From the NCBI GenBank assembly GCA_016292575.1, contig JAEDIH010000049.1:1-12141 (forward strand): a stretch of DNA of 12,141 bases, written 5' to 3'. Of this stretch, positions 1 through 6,171 are shown piece after piece. The notes below the pieces were generated by a model. The model saw only the letters and a program-made list of their open reading frames with translations. It did no database searches and had not been told where the DNA came from. How positions within the stretch are numbered: the stretch's first letter is position 1; every line of letters starts with the position of its first letter. This DNA comes from Clostridiaceae bacterium (lineage in GTDB: Bacteria > Bacillota > Clostridia > Oscillospirales > Acutalibacteraceae). The position numbers were made by a program, and so were the translations under genes.

Positions 1-16
1 TTTTATATTTTTTCGT

Positions 17-56
17 AGGCTCTATTTGGGTTACCCCAACTTTTATTATAGAGCCT
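17..56. repeat. Short inverted repeat, possible remnant of an insertion-sequence end
   Basis: AGGCTCTAT at 17-25 is the exact reverse complement of ATAGAGCCT at 48-56, and between them lies a near-palindromic TTGGGTTACCCCAA (26-39). Neither side carries a good T-tract, so it does not look like a terminator. Ends beginning GGCTCT next to a GGGTAACCC block remind me of ISL3-family insertion-sequence termini, but no transposase is visible in the window. The assignment is a guess from memory. Confidence 0.3.
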
Positions 57-278
57 TAATTTAAAAGGTTCTTTGTAACCACCAAATAACCCCTCGGCTA
101 CCCAATAAGACCAAACCGGTCTAAAATAATCTCATCAGGTCTAAGCAAGTCTAAAGAGTAGTTTGGACTAACTTAGAATGAATCAGAAAAAAGAAAAAGG
201 ATGAGACAAATGGGTACTTTGGCAAAAAATTGATTCTTCGATGCACACCCCTTGGCTAAAAATGCACACCATACAGAC
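57..278. other. Gene-free AT-rich stretch with short repeats
   Basis: I see no credible coding region here. GTCTAA occurs at 119-124, 139-144 and 149-154, on a 10-bp phase, with a degenerate unit at 129. ATGCACACC is repeated at 241-249 and 262-270. No promoter or terminator could be assigned with confidence. The stretch may be decayed mobile-element DNA adjoining the inverted repeat at the window start. Confidence 0.4.
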
Positions 279-297
279 CTTTCGTTAAATGGTATAG
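279..297. repeat. 19-bp direct repeat, copy 1
   Basis: CTTTCGTTAAATGGTATAG is present here and again, identically, at 354-372. The copies lie 75 bp apart on either side of a minus-strand terminator hairpin. It may be a unit of an interspersed repeat; its function is unknown. Confidence 0.75.
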
Positions 298-303
298 AGG
301 TGT

Positions 304-351
304 AAAACGAAAAAGGCTCCACGGTGACCATTTCAGAATCACCGTAGAACC
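304..351 (-). terminator. Second, distal terminator of the tRNA transcript
   Basis: Read on the minus strand, 351-339 and 327-315 form a 13-bp stem (core ACGGTGA/TCACCGT) around an 11-nt loop. Two of its pairs are G-U only on this strand, which fixes the direction. It is followed by UUUUUCGUUUU (314-304). It backs up the terminator at 401-457. Confidence 0.8.
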
Positions 352-353
352 TG

Positions 354-372
354 CTTTCGTTAAATGGTATAG
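354..372. repeat. 19-bp direct repeat, copy 2
   Basis: Identical to the sequence at 279-297. It sits between the two tandem minus-strand terminators downstream of tRNA-Leu. Confidence 0.75.
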
Positions 373-400
373 GAAAATCCTTGTAAACAGGGGCTTTTGC

Positions 401-457
401 AAAAAGAAACCGGACACCCGCTTTGATACGCATTGTATCAAAACTGGTGTCCGGTTA
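401..457 (-). terminator. Primary terminator downstream of tRNA-Leu
   Basis: On the minus strand an 11-bp outer stem (AACCGGACACC, 456-446, with GGTGTCCGGTT, 418-408) encloses an inner 8-bp stem (TTTGATAC/GTATCAAA). It is followed by CTTTTT. It begins directly after the tRNA-Leu CCA end, as expected for the terminator of a tRNA transcript. Confidence 0.88.
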
Positions 458-544
458 TGGTGCGGGGGATGGGACTTGAACCCACACAGTATTGCTACCA
501 CTGGAACCTGAATCCAGCGCGTCTGCCAATTCCGCCACCTCCGC
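458..544 (-). tRNA. tRNA-Leu (anticodon CAG)
   Basis: The 87-nt minus-strand gene has encoded CCA (458-460) and discriminator A. The T-arm loop is TTCAAGT. The anticodon stem CTGGA/TCCAG encloses loop TTCAGGT, giving anticodon CAG. A long variable arm (GGTA-gcaa-TACT) marks a class II tRNA. The acceptor arms GCGGAGG and CCCCCGC pair at six of seven positions, with A5 opposite C68 as a mismatch. It lies downstream of tRNA-Ala on the same strand, and tandem terminators follow. Its first 22 nt and the 17 nt upstream are duplicated at 711-749. Confidence 0.93.
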
Positions 545-561
545 GTGAATATTAAGTTGTT
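523..561. repeat. 39-bp direct repeat, copy within the tRNA-Leu gene
   Basis: The 5' end of tRNA-Leu (523-544) and 17 bp of upstream flank (545-561) recur exactly at 711-749, 188 bp away. The match ends at a short GTTT tetranucleotide run (558-570) on one side and inside the D-arm of the tRNA on the other. Confidence 0.9.
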
Positions 562-710
562 TGTTTGTTTGCGCGGAAACGGCATCCGCGCTCCGCGTGA
601 CTCTTGCGGTTCCCAAAATCCATGCGGCTTTTTTCAAAAGCCTTTGTATTTTGACCGCTGCGCCATTTCGCCCTCGCTTCTTCTGCCACCGGCAGCACTC
701 GGCCTCAATG
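562..710. other. 149-bp non-coding segment between the two tRNA-Leu 5' copies
   Basis: No gene is seen. The segment holds a third copy of CTCCGCGTGA (591-600; the others are at 539-548 and 727-736) and a small GGCTTTT/AAAAGCC hairpin. The open frames across it are by-products of the tRNA sequence. It is either the interior of a tandem duplication or a small insert flanked by repeated tRNA sequence. Confidence 0.5.
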
Positions 711-749
711 CTGCCAATTCCGCCACCTCCGCGTGAATATTAAGTTGTT
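711..749 (-). pseudogene. Truncated tRNA-Leu 5' fragment (second copy of the 39-bp repeat)
   Basis: Bases 732-711, read on the minus strand, repeat the first 22 nt of the intact tRNA-Leu (acceptor 5' strand and the start of the D-arm). The 17 bp before it repeats the upstream flank. The sequence then diverges, with no anticodon or T-arm, so it cannot give a tRNA. It lies between tRNA-Ala and the intact tRNA-Leu and is probably cotranscribed with them. Confidence 0.8.
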
Positions 750-762
750 CTGCACCGGCTGA

Positions 763-802
763 CGCCGTGTGTAAAAAAAATACCTCTGATTTTTACACGG
801 CG
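763..802. other. Hairpin between tRNA-Ala and the tRNA-Leu fragment
   Basis: CGCCGT (763-768) plus GTAAAAA (771-777) pair with TTTTTAC (790-796) plus ACGGCG (797-802). This gives a 13-bp stem with a 2-nt bulge and a 12-nt loop. The T-run lies inside the stem, not after it, so this is not a standard terminator. It could be a processing signal between the tRNAs. Confidence 0.5.
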
Positions 803-839
803 AGGTAACCGAGACGGAGCTCATAGCTAATTCCGTATA

Positions 840-915
<76 letters not shown>

Positions 916-936
916 ATGTGTCTGAATCACTTGGAT

Positions 937-965
937 ATTATAATAAGAGAACGCACAAATGTCAA
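937..965 (-). promoter_or_regulatory. Consensus promoter of the tRNA-Ala/tRNA-Leu transcript
   Basis: On the minus strand TTGACA (965-960) and TATAAT (942-937) are separated by exactly 17 bp, a perfect housekeeping-sigma match. Transcription would start near 930, about 15 nt before tRNA-Ala. No good terminator is seen between rlmA and this promoter, so rlmA read-through into the tRNAs is possible. Confidence 0.92.
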
Positions 966-1015
966 GTGTTTTTTTAAAATTTTTTAGCCGGATTGTATCC
1001 TCTTTCCTTCAGTCC

Positions 1016-1831
1016 TCATTCCTTCCTGTACACGCCAAGAACAAATTCAAGCCTTGTTTCAAGCGTACCGAGCGCAGCCGCCCTTTCTATCCCCTCTTTT
1101 GAGGTTCTGTAGTAATACGGAGTCATTTTGAAAAGGCTAAGTATGTCTTCATTATTATCAAGCTTTATTTCAGCACAGACCTTTACCGTTCTTTCAAGGG
1201 TAAGTTCTTCCGCCAACGGGAGCGCTTCGTTGTTTTCATACGGTGTGTCATATATCGCTTCTTTAAGTTCCCACAAATGCTTTTTGCCCGGAACCGCCGT
1301 CACAAGGGCGCCGCCCTTTTTCAGTATGCGTGAAAACTCCAAAGAATGAAACGGTGCAAAAAGATGAAAGGCAAAATCCGTTGACCCGTCAAAAACAGGT
1401 ATATGCGAAAGGTTGGCAACAAAAAAGACTGCGTCAAGCTTCCTTTTTGCCGCAAGGCGCACCATATTTTTTGAAATGTCAAAGCCTAAAAGACGGCACT
1501 TGACACGCTCGGCAACGTATTGCGAGTAATACCCCTCGCCGCAGCAGATGTCAAGCACTGCAGGACAGTCCTTGCCCTCGGCTTCTAACAGCGAACACAC
1601 CGCCCCGGCAAGAGATGAAAAATATCCCTTGTTCAAAAAGCTCCGGCGCGAAAGCGCCATGCTCTTGTTATCGCCGATTAGCTCGCCCTGCTTATGCAAG
1701 CCGGAAAGCAGATTTACATAGCCCTCTTTTGCCTTGTCAAAATTATGTCCGCTTTCGCAGATATATGTTTTTCCGCTGTCGGCAAGCTCCTTTTTGCACA
1801 CCGGACAGCAGAGAATATGCCCGTTATCCAT
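1016..1831 (-). CDS. rlmA: 23S rRNA (guanine-N1-)-methyltransferase, RlmA/TlrB family
   Basis: This 271-residue protein is the usual RlmA length. The N-terminal zinc finger is visible as C9-x2-C12 and C25-x3-H29. It is followed by the family signature GDNKSMALSRRSFL (53-66) and a Rossmann-type SAM-binding motif VLDICCGEGYY (92-102). RlmA enzymes methylate N1 of a guanine in helix 35 of 23S rRNA (G745 in Gram-negatives; G748 in TlrB, where it contributes to tylosin resistance). Which base this one modifies cannot be read from the sequence. The ATG start is preceded by AAGGTGA at a good distance. It is divergent from ybaK; downstream lie the tRNA promoter and tRNA-Ala. Confidence 0.92.
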   Translation of the reverse strand: MDNGHILCCPVCKKELADSGKTYICESGHNFDKAKEGYVNLLSGLHKQGELIGDNKSMALSRRSFLNKGYFSSLAGAVCSLLEAEGKDCPAVLDICCGEGYYSQYVAERVKCRLLGFDISKNMVRLAAKRKLDAVFFVANLSHIPVFDGSTDFAFHLFAPFHSLEFSRILKKGGALVTAVPGKKHLWELKEAIYDTPYENNEALPLAEELTLERTVKVCAEIKLDNNEDILSLFKMTPYYYRTSKEGIERAAALGTLETRLEFVLGVYRKE

Positions 1832-1874
1832 TCTTTATCACCTTGTTTTATATTTTTACCGCTTTATCTTAATC

Positions 1875-1903
1875 TTGAAATGATTTCATTATTATGGTAT
1901 TAT
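1875..1903 (+). promoter_or_regulatory. Putative promoter of ybaK and the CotH lipoprotein gene
   Basis: TTGAAA (1875-1880) and TATTAT (1898-1903) lie 17 bp apart, upstream of ybaK. A minus-strand TATAAT (1904-1899) overlaps this -10 and could serve rlmA, but its -35 (TGGTAT) is poor. The two genes may share a compact divergent promoter region. Confidence 0.55.
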
Positions 1904-1974
1904 AACTTAAAAACAAACAAAATACCAGACCAAAAGGAAAAAAGCGCCTGTTTTCGGTGCTTCGGGTGTTAACA

Positions 1975-2457
1975 ATGTCCAAAGAAAAAAACCAAAAGAC
2001 AAACGCTATGCGTATACTTGATAAAAATAAAATTCCTTACAAAGTCAATTATTATGAGTGCGAGGAATTTATTGACGGCGTTCATATTGCAAATATGCTT
2101 TCTCAGCCGCTTGACTCAACGTTCAAGACCCTTGTTACAAAAGGCAAAAGCGGTGAACATTTTGTTTTTGTAATACCGATTAGCAAGGAGCTTTCGCTCA
2201 AGGCTGCTGCAAAAGCCGTTGGCGAAAAAAGTGTTGAAATGCTGCACGTCAAGGATATACGCGCAGTTACCGGGTATATTCGCGGCGGCTGCACATCTGT
2301 CGGAATGAAAAAGCAGTTTATGACGGTTATTGACTCCTCAGCGCTGAATTTTGACGAGATCATCATCAGCGGCGGCGCGCTCGGAACGCAGATTTTCCTC
2401 TCCCCGCTCGACCTTATTAAGGTTACCAACGCCAAAACCGAAAGCATTACCCTATGA
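1975..2457 (+). CDS. ybaK: Cys-tRNA(Pro)/aminoacyl-tRNA deacylase, YbaK/EbsC family
   Basis: This 160-residue single-domain protein hydrolyses mischarged Cys-tRNA(Pro) in the cytoplasm. The family start (KTNAMRILDK), the conserved lysine in FKTLVTKG (K51), the glycine-rich GYIRGGCTSVGMKK segment and the C-terminal SGGALGTQIFLSPLDL block are all present. The usual Ser-Pro in the glycine-rich segment, as I remember the family, reads Thr-Ser here. I chose ATG at 1975: it lies 6 nt after GGTG and matches the family N-terminus. In-frame GTG codons at 1957 and 1966 would add up to 6 residues but lack a well-spaced ribosome site. The CotH lipoprotein gene begins 28 bp downstream, probably in the same transcript. 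Confidence 0.9.
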   Translation: MSKEKNQKTNAMRILDKNKIPYKVNYYECEEFIDGVHIANMLSQPLDSTFKTLVTKGKSGEHFVFVIPISKELSLKAAAKAVGEKSVEMLHVKDIRAVTGYIRGGCTSVGMKKQFMTVIDSSALNFDEIIISGGALGTQIFLSPLDLIKVTNAKTESITL

Positions 2458-2485
2458 TATCAAACAACGCAAAGGATAGTTTACA

Positions 2486-5416
2486 ATGAAAAAGTTCTCC
2501 GCTTCTTTTATTGCCTTGTTTCTTATGATCACTGCCCTGCTGTGCGGTTGTTCAAAAAGTGAATACACGGATATCTGCATTTCCGAGGCAATGAGCAACA
2601 ACGTTTCCGTCCTTGCCGACGAAAACGGAGAGTTCGGTGATTGGGTTGAGCTTTACAATCCGACCGTAAGCGACATTGATCTTGACGGTTATTCCTTGAC
2701 CGACAACGGAATGAAGGCTGACAAATTTATTTTTCCGTCGGTCACCCTGAAAAGCGGCGAATGTCTTGTTGTCTTTGCAGACGGCAATTACAAATGCGAC
2801 GTTCAAAACCGCATTTTCCATGCGCCGTTTAAGATAAGCAGCACAAACGGTGAGGGTATCCGCCTTTATAACAGGGAAAATGTGCTCGTTTCCCTGCTGA
2901 ACCTTCCGCAGCTTGAAGCGGACACCTCGTTCGGCATTGACCGAAACAACTCTCAGACCGTTTTCAAAAAGCCTACTCCGGGAAAGCCGAACGGACAAGA
3001 CGCCACGCCTTTCCAAAGCAGTACGGAAACATCTGAGCAAGAGCCGGAAAGCAACTTGAACGGACTGCGTATCAACGAATACTCAACAACGAATACCCAA
3101 ACGCTCCTTGATTCCGGCGGTGATTTTGTAAGCTGGGTCGAGCTTTACAACGGCGGTAAAAGCGAAGCAGACCTTTCCGGTCTGTTCCTTTCCGACGATG
3201 CGGCTGACAAAGAAAAATGGTCTTTCCCGTCCGGCTGCAAAATCAAAAGCGGCAACTACCTTGTAATTCTCCTTTCCGGAAAAGAAACGACCCGCAAGGA
3301 CGGCGGAGAGCTTCACGCAACATTCAAGCTGAACGGCAAGGAGGAAAAGCTTTTTCTTTTTGACAAAAACGGAAAAGAGCTTGATTCAATAAAGGTTTTT
3401 GACCTTTTTTCAAACCTCTCCTGCGGTATTGACTCAGGCGGAAAGGTCGCTTTCTTTCCAAAAGCTACTCCCGGCGCAAAAAACGGACAAGTGAGCTTTG
3501 ACAGCGTTGAAAGCGCGGCAAAAACAAAAAGCAAAGACCTTGTTATAACGGAAATTGCATCGGTTAACACAAGTGTTACCGCTCCGGACGGCGAAACACG
3601 CGATTACATTGAGCTTTTGAACAACTCGCAAAACAAAATTAATCTGAAAAATTACAGGCTCTCCGACTCAAAAAAAGCGGAGAGCTTTCATAAGCTGCCG
3701 GATTATACTGTCTCTCCCGGAGAATACTGCGTTATTTACTGCGCCGATGAAACCGCCGTGCGCGGCAACGCAGTTTACTGCAGCATCGGTCTTAACCGAT
3801 ACGGAGAGACGGTATACCTTGCCGAAAACAGCGGCGTTATTGCCGACAGCCTCACATACGGCAGGCTTTTTGACGGCTATGTTTGCGGAAGAAATGTTTC
3901 CGGTGATGATTCCGCCGTATACTTCGCCGCATATACGCCGAAAAAAAAGAACCCTGTCAAATCACTTTCAAAGCCACTTGCCGATCCCGTTTTTTCAAAA
4001 AGCAGTACCTATGTTAAAAAGGGCGAAAAAGTTGCCCTCGCGTGCTCTGACGGAATAATAAGATATACCCTCGATTCAAGCACCCCAACAGAAAAATCTC
4101 CTGTTTACAAAGGCGAGCTGACAATCAACAAAACAACGGTTGTCCGTGCGCGATGTTTCAAGGACGGCTGCGTTCCGTCAAACACTGTCAGCGCAACCTA
4201 CATTGTCGGTCGCAAAAGCAAGCTTGACGTTGTTTTCCTCACAACCGACAACAGCAACCTTTATAGCAATAAAAGCGGCATCTGGGCAAACGGCGCAGGG
4301 TACACAAAGGAGTTTCCACACCTCGGCGCAAACTACTGGCAGGACTGGGAAAGACCGGTCACCTTTGAATTTATAACCGCTGACGGCGAAGCTCAGGTAA
4401 GCTTTGACGCGGGAATTTCCGTTTTCGGTCAGTTCAGCCGCGCACTCGAGCAAAAAAGCGTTGCAATCCGCCTGCGCGACAAATACGGTCCCGATGAAAT
4501 CTGCTATCCGTTTTTCAAAAACAACGTCAATGTTTTTTCCTCGCTTGTTTTGCGCAACAGCGGTCAGGATTTTGAAATTGCCCATATCCGCGACGCATTC
4601 TGCTCGCAGGTTATCAAGGGCAGCGTGGACGTTGATTTCATGGATTACAAGCCCGTTGTCTGCTATGTTAACGGAAAGTACCACGGAATATACGACCTGC
4701 GCGAAAAAATTGACGAGGATTACCTGAGCAACCACCGCGGCATTGACCCGAACAATGTTGACCTTATCAAGGGAAACGACATAATAAACAGCGGCTCACT
4801 TAATGAATACAGAAAGCTGCTCGGCTATATCCGTACGCATGACGTGACAAAGGACAGCGTTTATGATTATATCTGCTCTCAAATTGATATTGATGAGCTA
4901 ATATCATACTGGATGTGCGAATCGTTCTTTTCAAACACAGACACCGGAAATATCCGCTTCTATCGCGAAAACAAAAAAGGCGCCAAGTGGCGCTGGGTGT
5001 TTTTTGACGCGGACTGGTCGCTTTTCCCGTCAACGTATAAGGAAAGCTCAGTCAGCAATTATCTCAATCCGAACGGACACGGCGTTTCCAACGCTTTTGA
5101 CACAACAATCATGAGCAACCTCATCAAAAACAAGAAGTTCAGAAAAAGACTTATTGAAATTCACGCCGAGCATCTGAACTCAACGTTTTCAACAAAGCGA
5201 ATGCTGAAAATTTTTGACGGCATGGTGGCTGAAATTGATGAAGAAATGAAGTATCATACAGAACGTTGGACTTCACTCAGCTACAACGGCTGGAAAAGCA
5301 ATGTTTCTGTTCTGCGTGATATCATTAAGCAAAAGCGTTCTATTTTCATAGAGGATCTTATTGATACCCTTGACCTTACAGACGATGAAATTGAACTGCT
5401 GACAAAAGGAACGTGA
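2486..5416 (+). CDS. Secreted lipoprotein: three lamin-tail domains, chitobiase C-terminal-like domain and CotH kinase domain
   Basis: A 976-residue exported protein. Residues 1-22 are a lipoprotein signal peptide with lipobox L19-C-G-C22, so it should be anchored outside the membrane. Three lamin-tail-like repeats start near residues 30, 190 and 351; each has an I-x-E start, a W/YVELYN or YIELLN strand and a Y/FxLSD strand. Residues ~498-575 resemble the chitobiase/beta-hexosaminidase C-terminal fold (IRYTLDSSTPTEKSP, VRARCFKDG). From ~579 to ~960 lies a CotH-type kinase domain with LRNSGQD (689-695), IRDAF, and the acidic WRWVFFDADWS (D841, D843), the likely metal-binding site. CotH kinases phosphorylate proteins; in Bacillus CotH modifies spore-coat proteins. 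The target here is unknown. ATG 2486 follows AAAGGA, and a terminator follows the stop. Confidence 0.9.
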   Translation: MKKFSASFIALFLMITALLCGCSKSEYTDICISEAMSNNVSVLADENGEFGDWVELYNPTVSDIDLDGYSLTDNGMKADKFIFPSVTLKSGECLVVFADGNYKCDVQNRIFHAPFKISSTNGEGIRLYNRENVLVSLLNLPQLEADTSFGIDRNNSQTVFKKPTPGKPNGQDATPFQSSTETSEQEPESNLNGLRINEYSTTNTQTLLDSGGDFVSWVELYNGGKSEADLSGLFLSDDAADKEKWSFPSGCKIKSGNYLVILLSGKETTRKDGGELHATFKLNGKEEKLFLFDKNGKELDSIKVFDLFSNLSCGIDSGGKVAFFPKATPGAKNGQVSFDSVESAAKTKSKDLVITEIASVNTSVTAPDGETRDYIELLNNSQNKINLKNYRLSDSKKAESFHKLPDYTVSPGEYCVIYCADETAVRGNAVYCSIGLNRYGETVYLAENSGVIADSLTYGRLFDGYVCGRNVSGDDSAVYFAAYTPKKKNPVKSLSKPLADPVFSKSSTYVKKGEKVALACSDGIIRYTLDSSTPTEKSPVYKGELTINKTTVVRARCFKDGCVPSNTVSATYIVGRKSKLDVVFLTTDNSNLYSNKSGIWANGAGYTKEFPHLGANYWQDWERPVTFEFITADGEAQVSFDAGISVFGQFSRALEQKSVAIRLRDKYGPDEICYPFFKNNVNVFSSLVLRNSGQDFEIAHIRDAFCSQVIKGSVDVDFMDYKPVVCYVNGKYHGIYDLREKIDEDYLSNHRGIDPNNVDLIKGNDIINSGSLNEYRKLLGYIRTHDVTKDSVYDYICSQIDIDELISYWMCESFFSNTDTGNIRFYRENKKGAKWRWVFFDADWSLFPSTYKESSVSNYLNPNGHGVSNAFDTTIMSNLIKNKKFRKRLIEIHAEHLNSTFSTKRMLKIFDGMVAEIDEEMKYHTERWTSLSYNGWKSNVSVLRDIIKQKRSIFIEDLIDTLDLTDDEIELLTKGT

Positions 5417-5422
5417 TTCGCA

Positions 5423-5463
5423 GGCAGCCTGCGCACTCTACCGTGCGTAGGTTGCTCTTTTTT
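5423..5463 (+). terminator. Terminator of the ybaK/CotH lipoprotein unit
   Basis: GCAGCCTGCGCAC (5424-5436) pairs with GTGCGTAGGTTGC (5443-5455) through 13 bp, two of them G-U on the plus strand. A 6-nt loop lies between, and TCTTTTTT follows. It starts 7 nt after the lipoprotein stop codon. Confidence 0.9.
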
Positions 5464-5479
5464 GTCCGAAGGTTATAAT
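5452..5479 (+). promoter_or_regulatory. Promoter of the HTH-desulfoferrodoxin gene
   Basis: TATAAT at 5474-5479 is a consensus -10. TTGCTC at 5452-5457, inside the preceding terminator, is a moderate -35 at 16 bp. The gene starts about 50 bp downstream with an AGAAAGAAGGA ribosome binding site. Confidence 0.6.
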
Positions 5480-5528
5480 AGAAGCATAGGATAAAACAAA
5501 CAAATTCAAAGAGAAAGAAGGAACACAC

Positions 5529-6113
5529 ATGGACTCCTATGTTACAGGACAAACAATCAAAGCCTTGCGTGAAAGCAAGAAAATGACACAGAGTAAACTT
5601 GCCGAAAAGCTTTCCGTCAGCGACAAAGCAATTTCAAAGTGGGAAACCGGAAAAGGCTTTCCGGATATCACCCTGCTTGAGCCGCTTTCGGCAGCTCTCG
5701 GTGTTTCCGTGGCGGAGCTGATGAACGGTAACACCATAAACAACAAAAACAAAAGCGCAAACATGCTGCGCTCTTTGTTCTATGTCTGCCCGGTCTGCGG
5801 CAACGTCATCACCTCAACCGGAAACGCACTTGTAAGCTGCTGCGGAGTTACGCTCATGCCTCTTGAAGCCGAGGAAAACGAGTCAGAGGATAAAATTACA
5901 ATAAGCCGCATTGAAAACGAACACTTTATTCAAATTGAAAACGAAATGACAAAAAACCATTATATTTCGTTCATATCATACGTTACGTCAGACCGTGTTC
6001 AAACAGTGAAGCTTTATCCCGAAAGCAGTGCCTCCTGCCGCTTTCCGGTTTGCGGTCGCGGATACATCTTTTACTTCTGCAACAGGCATGGACTTATGAA
6101 GGTCAGAGTATAA
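5529..6113 (+). CDS. XRE-type helix-turn-helix fused to a desulfoferrodoxin-like domain
   Basis: A 194-residue cytoplasmic protein. Residues 8-65 form an XRE/Cro-type DNA-binding domain (TQSKLAEKLSVSDKAISKWETGKGFPD). Residues 85-117 match the desulforedoxin part of desulfoferrodoxin, with C87-x2-C90 and C104-C105, an Fe(Cys)4 site. Residues ~118-194 match the superoxide reductase fold, ending in FCNRHGLMK. Of its catalytic-iron ligands, H144, C184 and H187 are kept. The residue before EMTKNHY that should be His is Asn (N138), and the first ligand His has no clear equivalent. I infer a redox- or metal-sensing regulator rather than an active superoxide reductase. Start ATG 5529 follows GAAGGA. 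It has its own promoter and terminator. Confidence 0.85.
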   Translation: MDSYVTGQTIKALRESKKMTQSKLAEKLSVSDKAISKWETGKGFPDITLLEPLSAALGVSVAELMNGNTINNKNKSANMLRSLFYVCPVCGNVITSTGNALVSCCGVTLMPLEAEENESEDKITISRIENEHFIQIENEMTKNHYISFISYVTSDRVQTVKLYPESSASCRFPVCGRGYIFYFCNRHGLMKVRV

Positions 6114-6171
6114 AGTCTCCCCCCAAACAGTGTCCGTCAAGAACCGTGCCGTCCGATTAATCAGTGCCTGC

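Noticed and set aside
241..372. CRISPR-like array at the left end
   Set aside because: Only two copies of each repeat, unequal units and no cas gene; spacing does not fit a CRISPR.
173..433. 86-residue minus-strand open frame
   Set aside because: It lies over two hairpin terminators and a direct repeat, has no ribosome site and shows no protein-like composition.
256..637. Open frames of 109 and 60 residues on the minus strand across the tRNA-Leu gene
   Set aside because: They translate through the tRNA and its terminators; frames containing RRWRNWQTR or AELADALDSGSSG are well-known tRNA by-products, and no ribosome site is present.
711..749. A second functional tRNA-Leu
   Set aside because: Homology stops in the D-arm; no anticodon loop, variable arm or T-arm follows.
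1957..1974. Earlier GTG starts for ybaK
   Set aside because: The AAGGA upstream is about 19 nt from GTG 1957, too far, and the family N-terminus fits ATG 1975.
2552..5033. Several 65-185 residue frames on either strand within the CotH lipoprotein gene
   Set aside because: All fall inside one long gene with continuous recognisable domains and lack ribosome sites.
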